Part shown: positions 6,679 to 14,020 of the stretch, one piece after another
Numbering within the stretch: position 1 is the stretch's first letter
Layout: each line of letters begins with the position of its first letter
Assembly: GCA_030612605.1 (NCBI GenBank)
Contig: JAUWNO010000012.1
Span: forward strand, 1 to 15,147
Direction of reading: 5' to 3'
DNA length: 15,147 nt
From: Armatimonadota bacterium
GTDB lineage: Bacteria; Cloacimonadota; Cloacimonadia; Cloacimonadales; TCS61
Notes under the pieces: model-generated
Database searches by the model: none
What the model saw: the letters and a program-made list of their open reading frames with translations, nothing else
Told to the model about the DNA's origin: nothing
Position numbers and translations under genes: made by a program

Positions 6679-7418
6679 GTTTTTTAATACCCAAAATTAC
6701 CGATGTGATCGATATCTTAATGGTTTCCTTTTTATTATATCGTCTGATATTTCTACTTAAAAAAACAGGTGGTTTTCAGGTTATTCTTGGTTTTGGACTG
6801 GTTTTACTTTTATATTTTACAGCGTCAGTATTGAATTTGTCTATGATGACCTCATTTTTGAAACTTTTAAAAGATTACTGGGTAATAGCCTTTATCATCA
6901 TATTTCATCCTGAAATCCGGAATATATTTTCCAGGTTAGTTAGAAATCGCGATCTTATGTCAGTCTTTAAAGATACAAAAAAGAAAATTTATACTCATCT
7001 TCTAAATGCAGTTTCGATTATGTCTTTCCGGAAAATAGGTGCTTTAATCATTATTGAAAATAATGGAAAACTGGATGATTATATTGAAAGCGGAGAAACA
7101 ATCGATGCCCGGATTTCCACGAAATTACTGCTCACGATTTTTAATAGTAAAACAATTCTTCATGATGGAGCTGTTATCATAAGAAAAGAAAGAATCCTGG
7201 CTGTAAAAGTTGTTCTGCCACTTTCGGAAAATATCGAATATACTCAGAAATTTGGAACTCGTCATCTTGCTTCAATTGGAATCACGGAAAAAACTGATGC
7301 ATTCGCAATTGTTGTTTCTGAGGAAACAGGGAGAATTTCGGTTGCTAAAAATGGCATAATTTCCACTGATCTAACAATCGATGAACTATCTCAAAGAATT
7401 AAAGATGAAACCATCTAA
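6675..7418 (+). CDS. cdaA: Diadenylate cyclase, CdaA type, membrane-bound
   Basis: Makes the second messenger c-di-AMP from two ATP; CdaA is tied to potassium and cell-wall homeostasis. It has 247 residues. Three hydrophobic segments at about 10-28, 33-55 and 66-77 form the membrane part, followed by the HPEIR linker (78-82) and the DAC domain at about 120-235. The DGA motif is at 164-166 (LHDGAVII) and SEETG at 215-219. The second catalytic motif, normally GTRHR, reads GTRHL (194-198), so the last arginine of RHR is leucine here; the codon CTT at 7264-7266 is clear. The length is usual for the family (about 270). The ATG overlaps the folP stop as ATGA, implying coupled translation; folP-cdaA adjacency is well known in Bacteroidetes-like genomes. 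Its end overlaps coaE by 14 bases. Confidence 0.94.
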   Translation: MSFLIPKITDVIDILMVSFLLYRLIFLLKKTGGFQVILGFGLVLLLYFTASVLNLSMMTSFLKLLKDYWVIAFIIIFHPEIRNIFSRLVRNRDLMSVFKDTKKKIYTHLLNAVSIMSFRKIGALIIIENNGKLDDYIESGETIDARISTKLLLTIFNSKTILHDGAVIIRKERILAVKVVLPLSENIEYTQKFGTRHLASIGITEKTDAFAIVVSEETGRISVAKNGIISTDLTIDELSQRIKDETI

Positions 7419-8076
7419 CCGACCTTTTCTGATTGCTGTTACTGGCGGAATTGCTTCTGGTAAAACCTTAGTTTCAAAATGGTTTGAAGAAAAAGGAGAT
7501 AGAGTGGTTTATGCTGATAAGATTGGGCATAAATTCCTGGATGATGAAGATATTATTAATGAACTTACGGAAAAATTCGGTGAAGATATCTTAAAAAATG
7601 ATAAAATTAATCGTAAAAAACTCGGTCAGATTGTTTTTGGATCAAAGGAAAAACTGAATTTTTTAAATCAGCTTCTCCATCCAAAAATAAGAAAAGAAAT
7701 GCAGAAGATAATTGATGAGTTTACAGAAACCCGAGTCGGGTTTGATGAGCAAACTCGACTCGGGTTTCCAATACTTTTTTTTGAAATTCCGCTACTTTTT
7801 GAAAACAAATTAGAAAAAGCTTTTGACCTTGTTTTAAATATTTCTTCGGAAAAGAATATTCAAATTAAAAGAATTATCAAAAAAAGGAAAATTTCAGAAA
7901 AAAGAGCAGAACAGATAATCGATTTCCAGATGTCGGATTTTGAAAAACAAAAATTAGCAGATGTAAATATTATGAATAATACGAGCTTAGAAAATTTATA
8001 TGAAAAACTTGAGAACCAGCTTCAAATCATAAAGAAAATGAAGCATAGAAATATTAAGAGATTAATTGAAATATAA
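7405..8076 (+). CDS. coaE: Dephospho-CoA kinase with an in-frame palindromic insert
   Basis: Phosphorylates dephospho-CoA to coenzyme A, the last step of CoA synthesis. It has 223 residues. The P-loop is GGIASGKT (14-21), followed by the usual YADKIGH (36-42), LHPKIRKE (91-98) and EIPLLFE (127-133) motifs and the lid region around 150-175 (KRIIKKRKISEKRAEQII). Between LHPKIRKEMQKIIDEF and FEIPLLFE, residues 108-121 (ETRVGFDEQTRLGF) are extra compared with usual CoaE proteins, which join these parts directly. They are encoded by the palindrome at 7726-7768. The ATG at 7405 is chosen: an upstream in-frame ATG at 7381 has no ribosome binding site and would only lengthen the overlap with cdaA. 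The start lies 14 bases before the end of cdaA, suggesting coupling. Confidence 0.93.
   Translation: MKPSNRPFLIAVTGGIASGKTLVSKWFEEKGDRVVYADKIGHKFLDDEDIINELTEKFGEDILKNDKINRKKLGQIVFGSKEKLNFLNQLLHPKIRKEMQKIIDEFTETRVGFDEQTRLGFPILFFEIPLLFENKLEKAFDLVLNISSEKNIQIKRIIKKRKISEKRAEQIIDFQMSDFEKQKLADVNIMNNTSLENLYEKLENQLQIIKKMKHRNIKRLIEI
7726..7768. repeat. 43-bp palindromic element inside coaE
   Basis: The 19-base arm 7726-7744 (GAAACCCGAGTCGGGTTTG) pairs with 7750-7768, with one G-T mismatch (7739/7755) and a 5-nt loop ATGAG. Each arm holds a 17-nt odd palindrome: AAACCCGAGTCGGGTTT (7727-7743, perfect) and AAACTCGACTCGGGTTT (7751-7767, one mismatch). The element is about 53% G+C within very AT-rich flanks and encodes residues 108-121 of CoaE in frame with no stop. 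The CGACTCG/CGAGTCG core is shared with 663-688. Confidence 0.88.
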
Positions 8077-8080
8077 AAAC

Positions 8081-8105
8081 TTGCCAAATTTCAAGAATTT
8101 GGTAA
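8081..8105 (+). terminator. AT-rich hairpin after coaE (possible terminator)
   Basis: TTGCCAAATT (8081-8090) pairs with AATTTGGTAA (8096-8105) around TCAAG, ten pairs with one G-U. It starts 4 nt after the coaE stop and lies before the strong ribosome binding site of the next gene. No T-run follows on the plus strand, so it may be a weak or RNA-processing hairpin instead of a true terminator. Confidence 0.35.
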
Positions 8106-8125
8106 ATTAAAAAACTGGAGGGAAA

Positions 8126-10768
8126 ATGAAAATCAGAAATATTTTATTAATTGTATTGGTTTTAGTCATCATCGCTGAAGCATATTTTTATCTTGAATCA
8201 AAAAGATCACCTTTGGGCAGGGAAAGAATCAGGAAGCCCAAAAAAGAATTTGTTGAGCGACCTTTCGGACCTCCCTTAAAAAAGGAGCCAGATGCTGTAA
8301 CTAATGAATGGATGGCTTATCAACGCTGTTATCCGCATGATGAGATTAAGCTCGATTCTTATCTCTTAGGAATGAGACAGGCAATGGAGCTGCATGAAAA
8401 TTCGATAGAAACCAGGTATGATTGGGAATTAGCCGGACCGACAAATATTGGCGGTAGGATCACGGATTTGGCAATCCATCCTGATTCTCCGGAAACTATT
8501 TATGTGGGTGCAGCTTCAGGAGGAATATTCAAAACAACAGATAATGGGGACACCTGGCAGAATGTTTTTGCAGATGCTCCTGTTATTTCCATTGGAGATA
8601 TTGTCATCGATCCGAATAATGAGAATATTCTTTTTGCAGGAACCGGTGAGGCAAATGCTTCCAGTTACAGTTTTCTGGGAAATGGAATTTATAAGACAGT
8701 TGATGCAGGAGAAAGTTGGGAGCACATTGGATTGGAAAATTCTGCTTATATTGGAAGAATTATTATTGATCATTCAAATTCTGAAAGAATCTATGTTGCT
8801 GCTTGCGGAAATCTTTTCAGTGCAAACGAAGAAAGAGGAATCTATCGCAGCGATGATGGTGGATTGTCCTGGGATAGAAAATTGTTTGTAACAGATTCCA
8901 CATCGGCTGTCGATCTGGTTCAACATCCTTCCAATCCAGATATTCTTTATGCTGCCATGTGGGAAAGAATGCGAGGTTTATCTTATCGTCACTCTTTTGG
9001 TGAAACATCCGGTATCTGGAAAACAATCGATGCAGGAGAAACCTGGTTTGAATTAACGAGTGGGTTACCAACAGGAAATAATGTGGGCAGGATCGGACTG
9101 GATATTTCCAAAACCAATCCTGAAGTTCTTTATGCATTTTATGATATGCCGAATTCTGAAGTCAGAGTTTATAGAACCTCTGATGGGGGAGATGCCTGGA
9201 TACAAACAAATGATTCCTATTTGCAGGGAATGAATTTTTCATTTGGCTGGTATTTTGGTCAAATCAAGGTTGATCCCACAGATGAAAACCGGGTTTACGT
9301 GATGGGAGTGGAATTATATCGTTCCGATAATGGCGGTAATAGCTGGATTCTGCTGGCGGATTACGGCAATATGGATGAAATCCACGTTGACCATCATGCC
9401 ATGCATATCGATGAGGATACAGGTAGGATCATTGAAGGAAATGATGGTGGATTGTATATAAGTTATAATCTTGGAAATGACTGGATTAAAATCGATAATA
9501 TTCCTCTTACACAATTTTACGCAATCGAAATAGATAATACAAATCCTGATAGAATTTATGGTGGAACTCAGGATAATAGTACAATCCGGACTTTAACAGG
9601 TAACCTGGATGATTGGCATGTTATTTTAGGAGGAGATGGCTTTTATACTCTTGTTGATCATTCAAACCCAAATATAATTTATGCAGAATATCAATGGGGA
9701 AATCTTTTTAAATCTACTGACGGCGGATATTATTTTTCTTATATTGCAGGAGAGATGGAGGATGACAGGAAAAACTGGTCTTCTCCTCTGGCTATGCATC
9801 CTGATGATTCTGAAACTCTCTATTTTGGCACATTTCGTATCTGGAAAACAACTGATGAAGGAAATGACTGGACTGCTGTAAGTGAAGATTTGACTGATGG
9901 TGATGATGGCAGTAGTTATCACACTGTTAGCACAGTTGCAGTTTCACCCACATATCCTGAAGTCGTTATTGCCGGAACAGATGATAGTCATGTTCACATT
10001 TCAGTTGATGATGGAGAAAATTGGACTGAAATCTCTGCAGGTTTACCAGAACGATGGATAACTCGAGTGGCAGCTGATCCATTTGATTTCTATACGATTT
10101 ATGCTACAGTTTCCGGTTTCAGGTGGGATGAACCTGCTCCACATGTTTTTAAATCTACCACTCTTGGTTCTGTTTGGATTGATATAAGTTCCAATCTGCC
10201 TGAAATTCCTATCAATTGCATAGTTTTAGACCCGCAAATTCCTGATAGGATTATTGTTGGCTCTGATGCCGGTGTATTCTATTCTGAAAATGGTGGGGGA
10301 AGCTGGATCAGCATTTCCCAGGGAATTCCCAATGTTCCTGTTACAGATATGAAAATTCATAATGAGACCAGAACTCTGGTTATTGGAACTTATGGATGTT
10401 CAGCTTATAAAATTAATCTCGACGATATTTACGTGAGTTCGGAGAATGTTGTTACAATTGAACCTATAGCAAGATTATATCAGAATTATCCGAATCCATT
10501 TAATCCGTCAGTTACCGGACGCAGTCCTTCAACAACCATAAGTTATTCTCTGAAAGAAACTGCAAATGTAAGACTTGAAATTTTTAATATCAAAGGTCAA
10601 AAGATCAAAACATTGGTTGCTGAGGAACGAAAGGAAAAAGGAGAACATTCTTTAGTTTGGGATGGAACCGATGAGAATAACAAATTAGTGGGAAGCGGGA
10701 CATTTCTGTATAAACTCAAGGTTAATAATAAGTTTGAAACATCAAAGAAATGTGTATTATTAAAATAG
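8126..10768 (+). CDS. Secreted Asp-box (sortilin/BNR-like) beta-propeller protein with Por-type C-terminal sorting domain
   Basis: An 880-residue exported protein. The signal peptide is hydrophobic over about residues 5-19, with a plausible signal peptidase I site after AEA (17-19). From about residue 100 to 770 it carries some twelve Asp-box-like motifs of the type S/T-x-D-x-G-x-x-W, for example KTTDNGDTW (136-144), KTVDAGESW, RSDDGGLSW and KTIDAGETW; these make the VPS10/sortilin-like or GH74-like seven-bladed propellers, probably two in tandem. The C-terminal domain (784-880) opens with YPNPFNP (788-794) and has the FlgD-like Ig pattern of type IX (Por) secretion signals, suggesting surface display or release. 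A 7-residue insert, VTGRSPS (796-802), interrupts the usual NPSTTISY run. No catalytic residue can be assigned; binding of glycans or proteins is possible. GGAGGG before the ATG is a strong ribosome binding site. Confidence 0.9.
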   Translation: MKIRNILLIVLVLVIIAEAYFYLESKRSPLGRERIRKPKKEFVERPFGPPLKKEPDAVTNEWMAYQRCYPHDEIKLDSYLLGMRQAMELHENSIETRYDWELAGPTNIGGRITDLAIHPDSPETIYVGAASGGIFKTTDNGDTWQNVFADAPVISIGDIVIDPNNENILFAGTGEANASSYSFLGNGIYKTVDAGESWEHIGLENSAYIGRIIIDHSNSERIYVAACGNLFSANEERGIYRSDDGGLSWDRKLFVTDSTSAVDLVQHPSNPDILYAAMWERMRGLSYRHSFGETSGIWKTIDAGETWFELTSGLPTGNNVGRIGLDISKTNPEVLYAFYDMPNSEVRVYRTSDGGDAWIQTNDSYLQGMNFSFGWYFGQIKVDPTDENRVYVMGVELYRSDNGGNSWILLADYGNMDEIHVDHHAMHIDEDTGRIIEGNDGGLYISYNLGNDWIKIDNIPLTQFYAIEIDNTNPDRIYGGTQDNSTIRTLTGNLDDWHVILGGDGFYTLVDHSNPNIIYAEYQWGNLFKSTDGGYYFSYIAGEMEDDRKNWSSPLAMHPDDSETLYFGTFRIWKTTDEGNDWTAVSEDLTDGDDGSSYHTVSTVAVSPTYPEVVIAGTDDSHVHISVDDGENWTEISAGLPERWITRVAADPFDFYTIYATVSGFRWDEPAPHVFKSTTLGSVWIDISSNLPEIPINCIVLDPQIPDRIIVGSDAGVFYSENGGGSWISISQGIPNVPVTDMKIHNETRTLVIGTYGCSAYKINLDDIYVSSENVVTIEPIARLYQNYPNPFNPSVTGRSPSTTISYSLKETANVRLEIFNIKGQKIKTLVAEERKEKGEHSLVWDGTDENNKLVGSGTFLYKLKVNNKFETSKKCVLLK
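10511..10531 (+). repeat. 21-bp in-frame insertion in the sorting-domain coding sequence
   Basis: The 21 bases at 10511-10531 encode VTGRSPS and split the motif that normally reads NPSTTISYSL. The segment has 12 G/C of 21 in an AT-rich gene. Removing it restores the canonical motif exactly, which is why I read it as an insertion. No second copy is visible in the window. Confidence 0.45.
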
Positions 10769-10815
10769 TGAAAGTTTTATTGACATATTCTACACTGTAA
10801 AATTTTTATCTGTTT

Positions 10816-10980
10816 ATGAAAACGATAGCGATTTATGCAGGTATTATTTTAGTAGTGGGGTATATTGTAATTATTAGTCTGATTAATGCTATTAAAACAC
10901 ATAAGAGAAAGCGAGTTTCCAAGAAGAGTCGTATAAGACGATTGGATAGAAGGCTCAAAGAAATTATCAATAAAGATTGA
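10816..10980 (+). CDS. Small single-pass membrane protein of 54 residues, unknown function
   Basis: An ATG at 10816 opens a frame ending in TGA at 10978-10980. Residues 3-25 (from TIAIYAGIILVV to SLIN) form one hydrophobic membrane-spanning helix; the last 28 residues are very basic (RKRVSKKSRIRRLDRR) and should face the cytoplasm. It lies 47 bp after the Asp-box protein and 28 bp before the next exported protein, all on the plus strand. No Shine-Dalgarno sequence is visible before the ATG, which weakens the call. I do not recognise the family. The clean helix-plus-basic-tail design and the placement between genes of one strand argue for a real gene. Confidence 0.55.
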   Translation: MKTIAIYAGIILVVGYIVIISLINAIKTHKRKRVSKKSRIRRLDRRLKEIINKD

Positions 10981-11008
10981 TATTTTTACAAAATTTCAGG
11001 AGAGAAGA

Positions 11009-11443
11009 ATGAAAAAAATAATTTTGATCTCATTATTGGTTTTAATTACAACTTTTGTTTTTGCAGAAATAACAGCAGATTATTTTAAACCGGATTATAA
11101 ATTCATGTTATTCAATCCCAATAAAATAACTATGAATCATTCATTTTCTTTTATGAGTGGATTTTCCTCAAATAATCAGGGATTCTATCAATCTGTTTAC
11201 ACAAATCATCTGAAATATCAGTTCAATTCAAAATTGGATTTTAAATTGGATTTGAATTTTGTGAATTATGGTTCTACAACTTTTCAGAATGATTTTAAAA
11301 TTGAAGGGAATAACGATAATACAAGCAAGGTTCTGCCCAGCTTTCAGTTGAATTATAAACCTTCGGAGAATACAAAAATCACTTTTGAATTTCGTCAGTT
11401 TGGCAATTACAATCTATACAATTCTATGAATAAGAATTGGTAA
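11009..11443 (+). CDS. Exported 144-residue protein, probable outer-membrane or periplasmic beta-rich protein
   Basis: A signal peptide (residues 1 to about 19, MKKIILISLLVLITTFVFA, with a cut after FVFA) is followed by about 125 residues with repeated alternating polar/hydrophobic strands, such as HLKYQFNSKLDFKLDLNF and TKITFEFRQF, rich in aromatic residues and ending in aromatic W144. This is the look of short outer-membrane beta-strand proteins. The phrase MLFNPNKITMNHSFSFMSGF near 34-53 gives it a recognisable centre that I associate with uncharacterised Cloacimonadota-like proteins, from memory only. GGAGAG 5-10 nt before the ATG is a good ribosome binding site. It ends 90 bp from the convergent gene end at 11534; no clear terminator is seen between them. 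Confidence 0.78.
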   Translation: MKKIILISLLVLITTFVFAEITADYFKPDYKFMLFNPNKITMNHSFSFMSGFSSNNQGFYQSVYTNHLKYQFNSKLDFKLDLNFVNYGSTTFQNDFKIEGNNDNTSKVLPSFQLNYKPSENTKITFEFRQFGNYNLYNSMNKNW

Positions 11444-11533
11444 TATTTTTCTCAGTTGGACTTGTAAGAACAATCGGAAAAAATCGCAATTATCAAGTCG
11501 CATTCCTTTCAGTCCATTTTATTATAGATTAAC

Positions 11534-12778
11534 TTAGATTAATTCCCAATATGCAAATTCTTCATCAATAATAAGCAACTTTCCATTCAGTTTTGTTTTA
11601 AATTCATTTTTATGAATATCATCTAAAGTAAAACCATCTGTATTGAAAATATTACTGCTGACAACAGCTATCTCATCTTTTCTCAAATCTATCTGTTCCA
11701 GGATATCATTTGCACTCAGCAGTCCTGTAACTGTAACTGATTCTCCCAGTAAAAAATTTGTGATGGATTTTACGCGAGTTTTATTCGGGATGGTTGAGTT
11801 TATTTCTTGAGCAATTTCAATAAAATATTCATAAGCTAATTTTCCTGTGATAAAAACAAAATTTTTGTTGATTTTTTGGATTTCGGTAATAAATTTTTTC
11901 TTGTTCTTTTTCCAGTTTTCCAGAAGTAATCGGATCATTCCAATACCATTTTCAAGTTGAGGATAATCATCATAAAAATCTTCCGGAGGAATTTGCTGAT
12001 TTGCCAGAATATAAATCTCATCTGAACAATATGTTTTGGGAAAATTGTTAGAAATATCTATAATTTCTTTTGCTAATTTGGGATTCACCGCTTGAATTTT
12101 CTGCAAAGAATTCCTGAATTTCGTAAGACCCACAGGTACAATTCCAATAGAAAGAACATCCATGGAAGTTAAATCCAGCAATGTATTAATTAATTCGTTA
12201 CCATCGTTCCAACCGGGAATTACAACGATTTGAGTATTTAGTTCGATTCCATTTTTATGAAGAAACTCTAGTTTTTCTAAAATGTTAAAATCAATTTTAT
12301 ATCTCATTAGTTTTTTATGTAATGCCGGATTTGTAGTGTGAATGGAAATGTAAAGGGGACTTAATTTTTGAGATATTATTCGTTCAATATCTTTCTTAGT
12401 AAGATTTGTTAAAGTTATAAAGTTTCCATAGACAAAAGATAGACGATAATCATCATCTTTCAAATAAAGCGATTTTCGTAGATTAGAAGGTATCTGATCT
12501 ACAAAACAGAAAACACAGTCATTAATACAGGTTTTGCATTTATGAGGAATCGGTATGATTCCTAAAGGATTTTCGAAATCCTGAAAAATGAAAATTTCCT
12601 TTTCTACTTTTTCAGAATTTTCATATTTAATCAATAATGATTCTTCAGCACTAAAAAATTGTAAGTCCAAAAAGTCATTTATCGGGTTTTCATTAATCGA
12701 AATAATTATGTCATTTGCTTGTAAACCTTCTTGAGCAGCGAGACTCCCGGGAAGGATCGAATCAATTATTAATGGCAT
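11534..12778 (-). CDS. PDZ - radical SAM - DUF512 protein
   Basis: A 414-residue probable iron-sulfur enzyme. Residues 1-65 are a PDZ-like domain (SILPGSLAAQEGLQANDIII). The radical SAM cluster motif CxxxCxxC is C84-C88-C91 within CKTCINDCVFC, with an additional C81 nearby. The family hallmarks KDDDYRLSF and YGNFITLTNL follow. The C-terminal DUF512 domain (about 200-405) shows VPVGLTKFR, SVTVTGLLSANDI and SSNIFNTDGFTLDD. The family is widespread in anaerobes, cyanobacteria and related groups, is normally about 420-460 residues, and has no established reaction that I can name. It starts 2 bp after the stop of the AI-2E-family gene and has only a weak ribosome binding site, so coupled translation is likely. 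The domain call is secure; the role is unknown. Confidence 0.92.
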   Translation of the reverse strand: MPLIIDSILPGSLAAQEGLQANDIIISINENPINDFLDLQFFSAEESLLIKYENSEKVEKEIFIFQDFENPLGIIPIPHKCKTCINDCVFCFVDQIPSNLRKSLYLKDDDYRLSFVYGNFITLTNLTKKDIERIISQKLSPLYISIHTTNPALHKKLMRYKIDFNILEKLEFLHKNGIELNTQIVVIPGWNDGNELINTLLDLTSMDVLSIGIVPVGLTKFRNSLQKIQAVNPKLAKEIIDISNNFPKTYCSDEIYILANQQIPPEDFYDDYPQLENGIGMIRLLLENWKKNKKKFITEIQKINKNFVFITGKLAYEYFIEIAQEINSTIPNKTRVKSITNFLLGESVTVTGLLSANDILEQIDLRKDEIAVVSSNIFNTDGFTLDDIHKNEFKTKLNGKLLIIDEEFAYWELI

Positions 12779-12780
12779 TC

Positions 12781-13815
12781 TTAATCACCGCTGATGAAAG
12801 CGGAGACGATTTTCATTGAGTCGATTTCTTTAAAAATAAGGTTCAAAGCAGAAGTAATGGGAATTGCCAGGATCATGCCAACAGGTCCCCAAATCCAATA
12901 CCAGAAGATCAAAGAAATTAGGATAATTATCGGAGAGAGATTAAGTCCAGTTCCCATAATTCTGGGTTCGATCACATTACCAAAAGTCATCTGAATTGAA
13001 GGTAAAGTTATCACAACTGCGATTAATTGCCAACTCAAACCGAATTGAAAGAAACAGATTATCATAGGGAAAGCTGATGCGATTATGGAACCGATATTGG
13101 GGATGAAATTCAAAATGAAGATAAATAAACCTGCAATAATTACAAAATCAATCCCATAAGCATAAAGAAAAAGCATGGAAACCAAAGCAGTTGCCAAGCT
13201 GATAAAGGTTTTATTTACAAGGTATTTTCTTACCTGCCCTTCGATTTTTGCAATAATGTTGAGGGAATGCAACACATCTTTTTCAGTGATCACTTTTTCC
13301 ATACGGTGGAATAATTTGTTTCGCTCCAAAACAATAAAGAGCATAAAAACAATAGTTAAAAGCAGCTTAATAAAGAAGTCGATAAAGTTACCCATTGTTG
13401 CGGAAATAACTTTAGTGAAAGATAATTTATTAGCGATTTCAACCCAGTTAACTTTATTATTCAGATAATTTTTTACTTGTTCCACTGGGATTTCAAATTC
13501 TGTAATAAAATTCTGGATAAGAATTGTCATTTTTTCTTCATATTTCGGGAATTCTGTTACGAATGATGAAACACTGGTATAGACGATTGTTCCGGTTAAA
13601 GTGAAAGAAATTAAGATGATGATTACCATTATTAAAAGGATTAATGAAATTGGGACTTTCTTTTTGATTAAAAATCTATTAAAAGGTGCAAAAATAAACG
13701 AAAGGAAAATTGCGAAAGTAAGTGGAATAAAAATGGTTTTTAAAGTTTTAAGGATATAAACAATAATTGCAGTTGCAATTATTCCTAAGACTACTTTTAA
13801 AAAATTTGATTTCAA
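12781..13815 (-). CDS. AI-2E family (PerM/YhhT-type) membrane transporter
   Basis: A 344-residue inner-membrane protein. Two or three hydrophobic helices lie in the first 80 residues (FIPLTFAIFLSFIFAPF), then a soluble coiled segment at about 85-140, then a cluster of five or more helices. Family landmarks are FILNFIPNIGSIIASAFP at about 232-250 and NVIEPRIMGTGLNLSPIIIL around 285-305, followed by WGPVGMILAIP. Members have been linked to autoinducer-2 export or Na+/H+ antiport, so the substrate is open. The start is TTG at 13813-13815: it is preceded by AAGGA with a 10-nt spacing, and no in-frame ATG fits. The gene is followed after 2 bp by the PDZ/radical SAM gene, forming a two-gene unit. 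Confidence 0.92.
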   Translation of the reverse strand: MKSNFLKVVLGIIATAIIVYILKTLKTIFIPLTFAIFLSFIFAPFNRFLIKKKVPISLILLIMVIIILISFTLTGTIVYTSVSSFVTEFPKYEEKMTILIQNFITEFEIPVEQVKNYLNNKVNWVEIANKLSFTKVISATMGNFIDFFIKLLLTIVFMLFIVLERNKLFHRMEKVITEKDVLHSLNIIAKIEGQVRKYLVNKTFISLATALVSMLFLYAYGIDFVIIAGLFIFILNFIPNIGSIIASAFPMIICFFQFGLSWQLIAVVITLPSIQMTFGNVIEPRIMGTGLNLSPIIILISLIFWYWIWGPVGMILAIPITSALNLIFKEIDSMKIVSAFISGD

Positions 13816-13946
13816 CTTTATCCATTCCTTGATATATTTGTAAATACTTTAAAAATTTAAATCAAATATGTCAATGATTTTAATACTTCAATAGAATTAT
13901 TTTTCTTTCAATCTTGTCAGCTTAGGAATACGATGATGTTAGTTTA

Positions 13947-13964
13947 TCCAAGCAGGGGCTTGGA
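13947..13964. repeat. Short hairpin in the spacer between the AI-2E-family and TPR lipoprotein genes
   Basis: TCCAAGC (13947-13953) and GCTTGGA (13958-13964) form a 7-bp stem with an AGGG loop, G+C-rich against its surroundings. The spacer (13816-14020, 205 bp) holds nothing else recognisable. On the minus strand it follows the TPR lipoprotein gene but has no T-run, so it may be a small repeat and not a terminator. Confidence 0.4.
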
Positions 13965-14020
13965 CACCAGAGTTTCAATCTGAAAAAAATAAGGTAATTT
14001 ATTTTAAAAATAGATTTAAA

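Noticed and set aside
7381..7404. Longer coaE start at an upstream in-frame ATG
   Set aside because: No ribosome binding site precedes it, it deepens the overlap with cdaA, and the ATG at 7405 leaves the normal short lead before the P-loop.
7726..7768. The coaE palindrome as a Rho-independent terminator
   Set aside because: It is mid-gene, no T-run follows, and essential C-terminal CoaE motifs are encoded downstream in the same frame.
8448..8891. 147-codon frame inside the Asp-box protein gene
   Set aside because: It is in another phase of a repeat-rich gene with clear motifs in the main frame; its residues show no family features.
10780..10785. TTGACA before the 54-residue peptide gene as a promoter
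   Set aside because: The best -10 match at an 18-bp spacing is TTTTAT (4 of 6), which is easily expected by chance in AT-rich DNA.
11457..11516. Inverted repeat TGGACT/AGTCCA followed by TTTT between the convergent genes, as a bidirectional terminator
   Set aside because: The stem is 6 bp with a loop of nearly 50 nt and competes with another weak pairing (GACTTG/CAAGTC); too weak to annotate.
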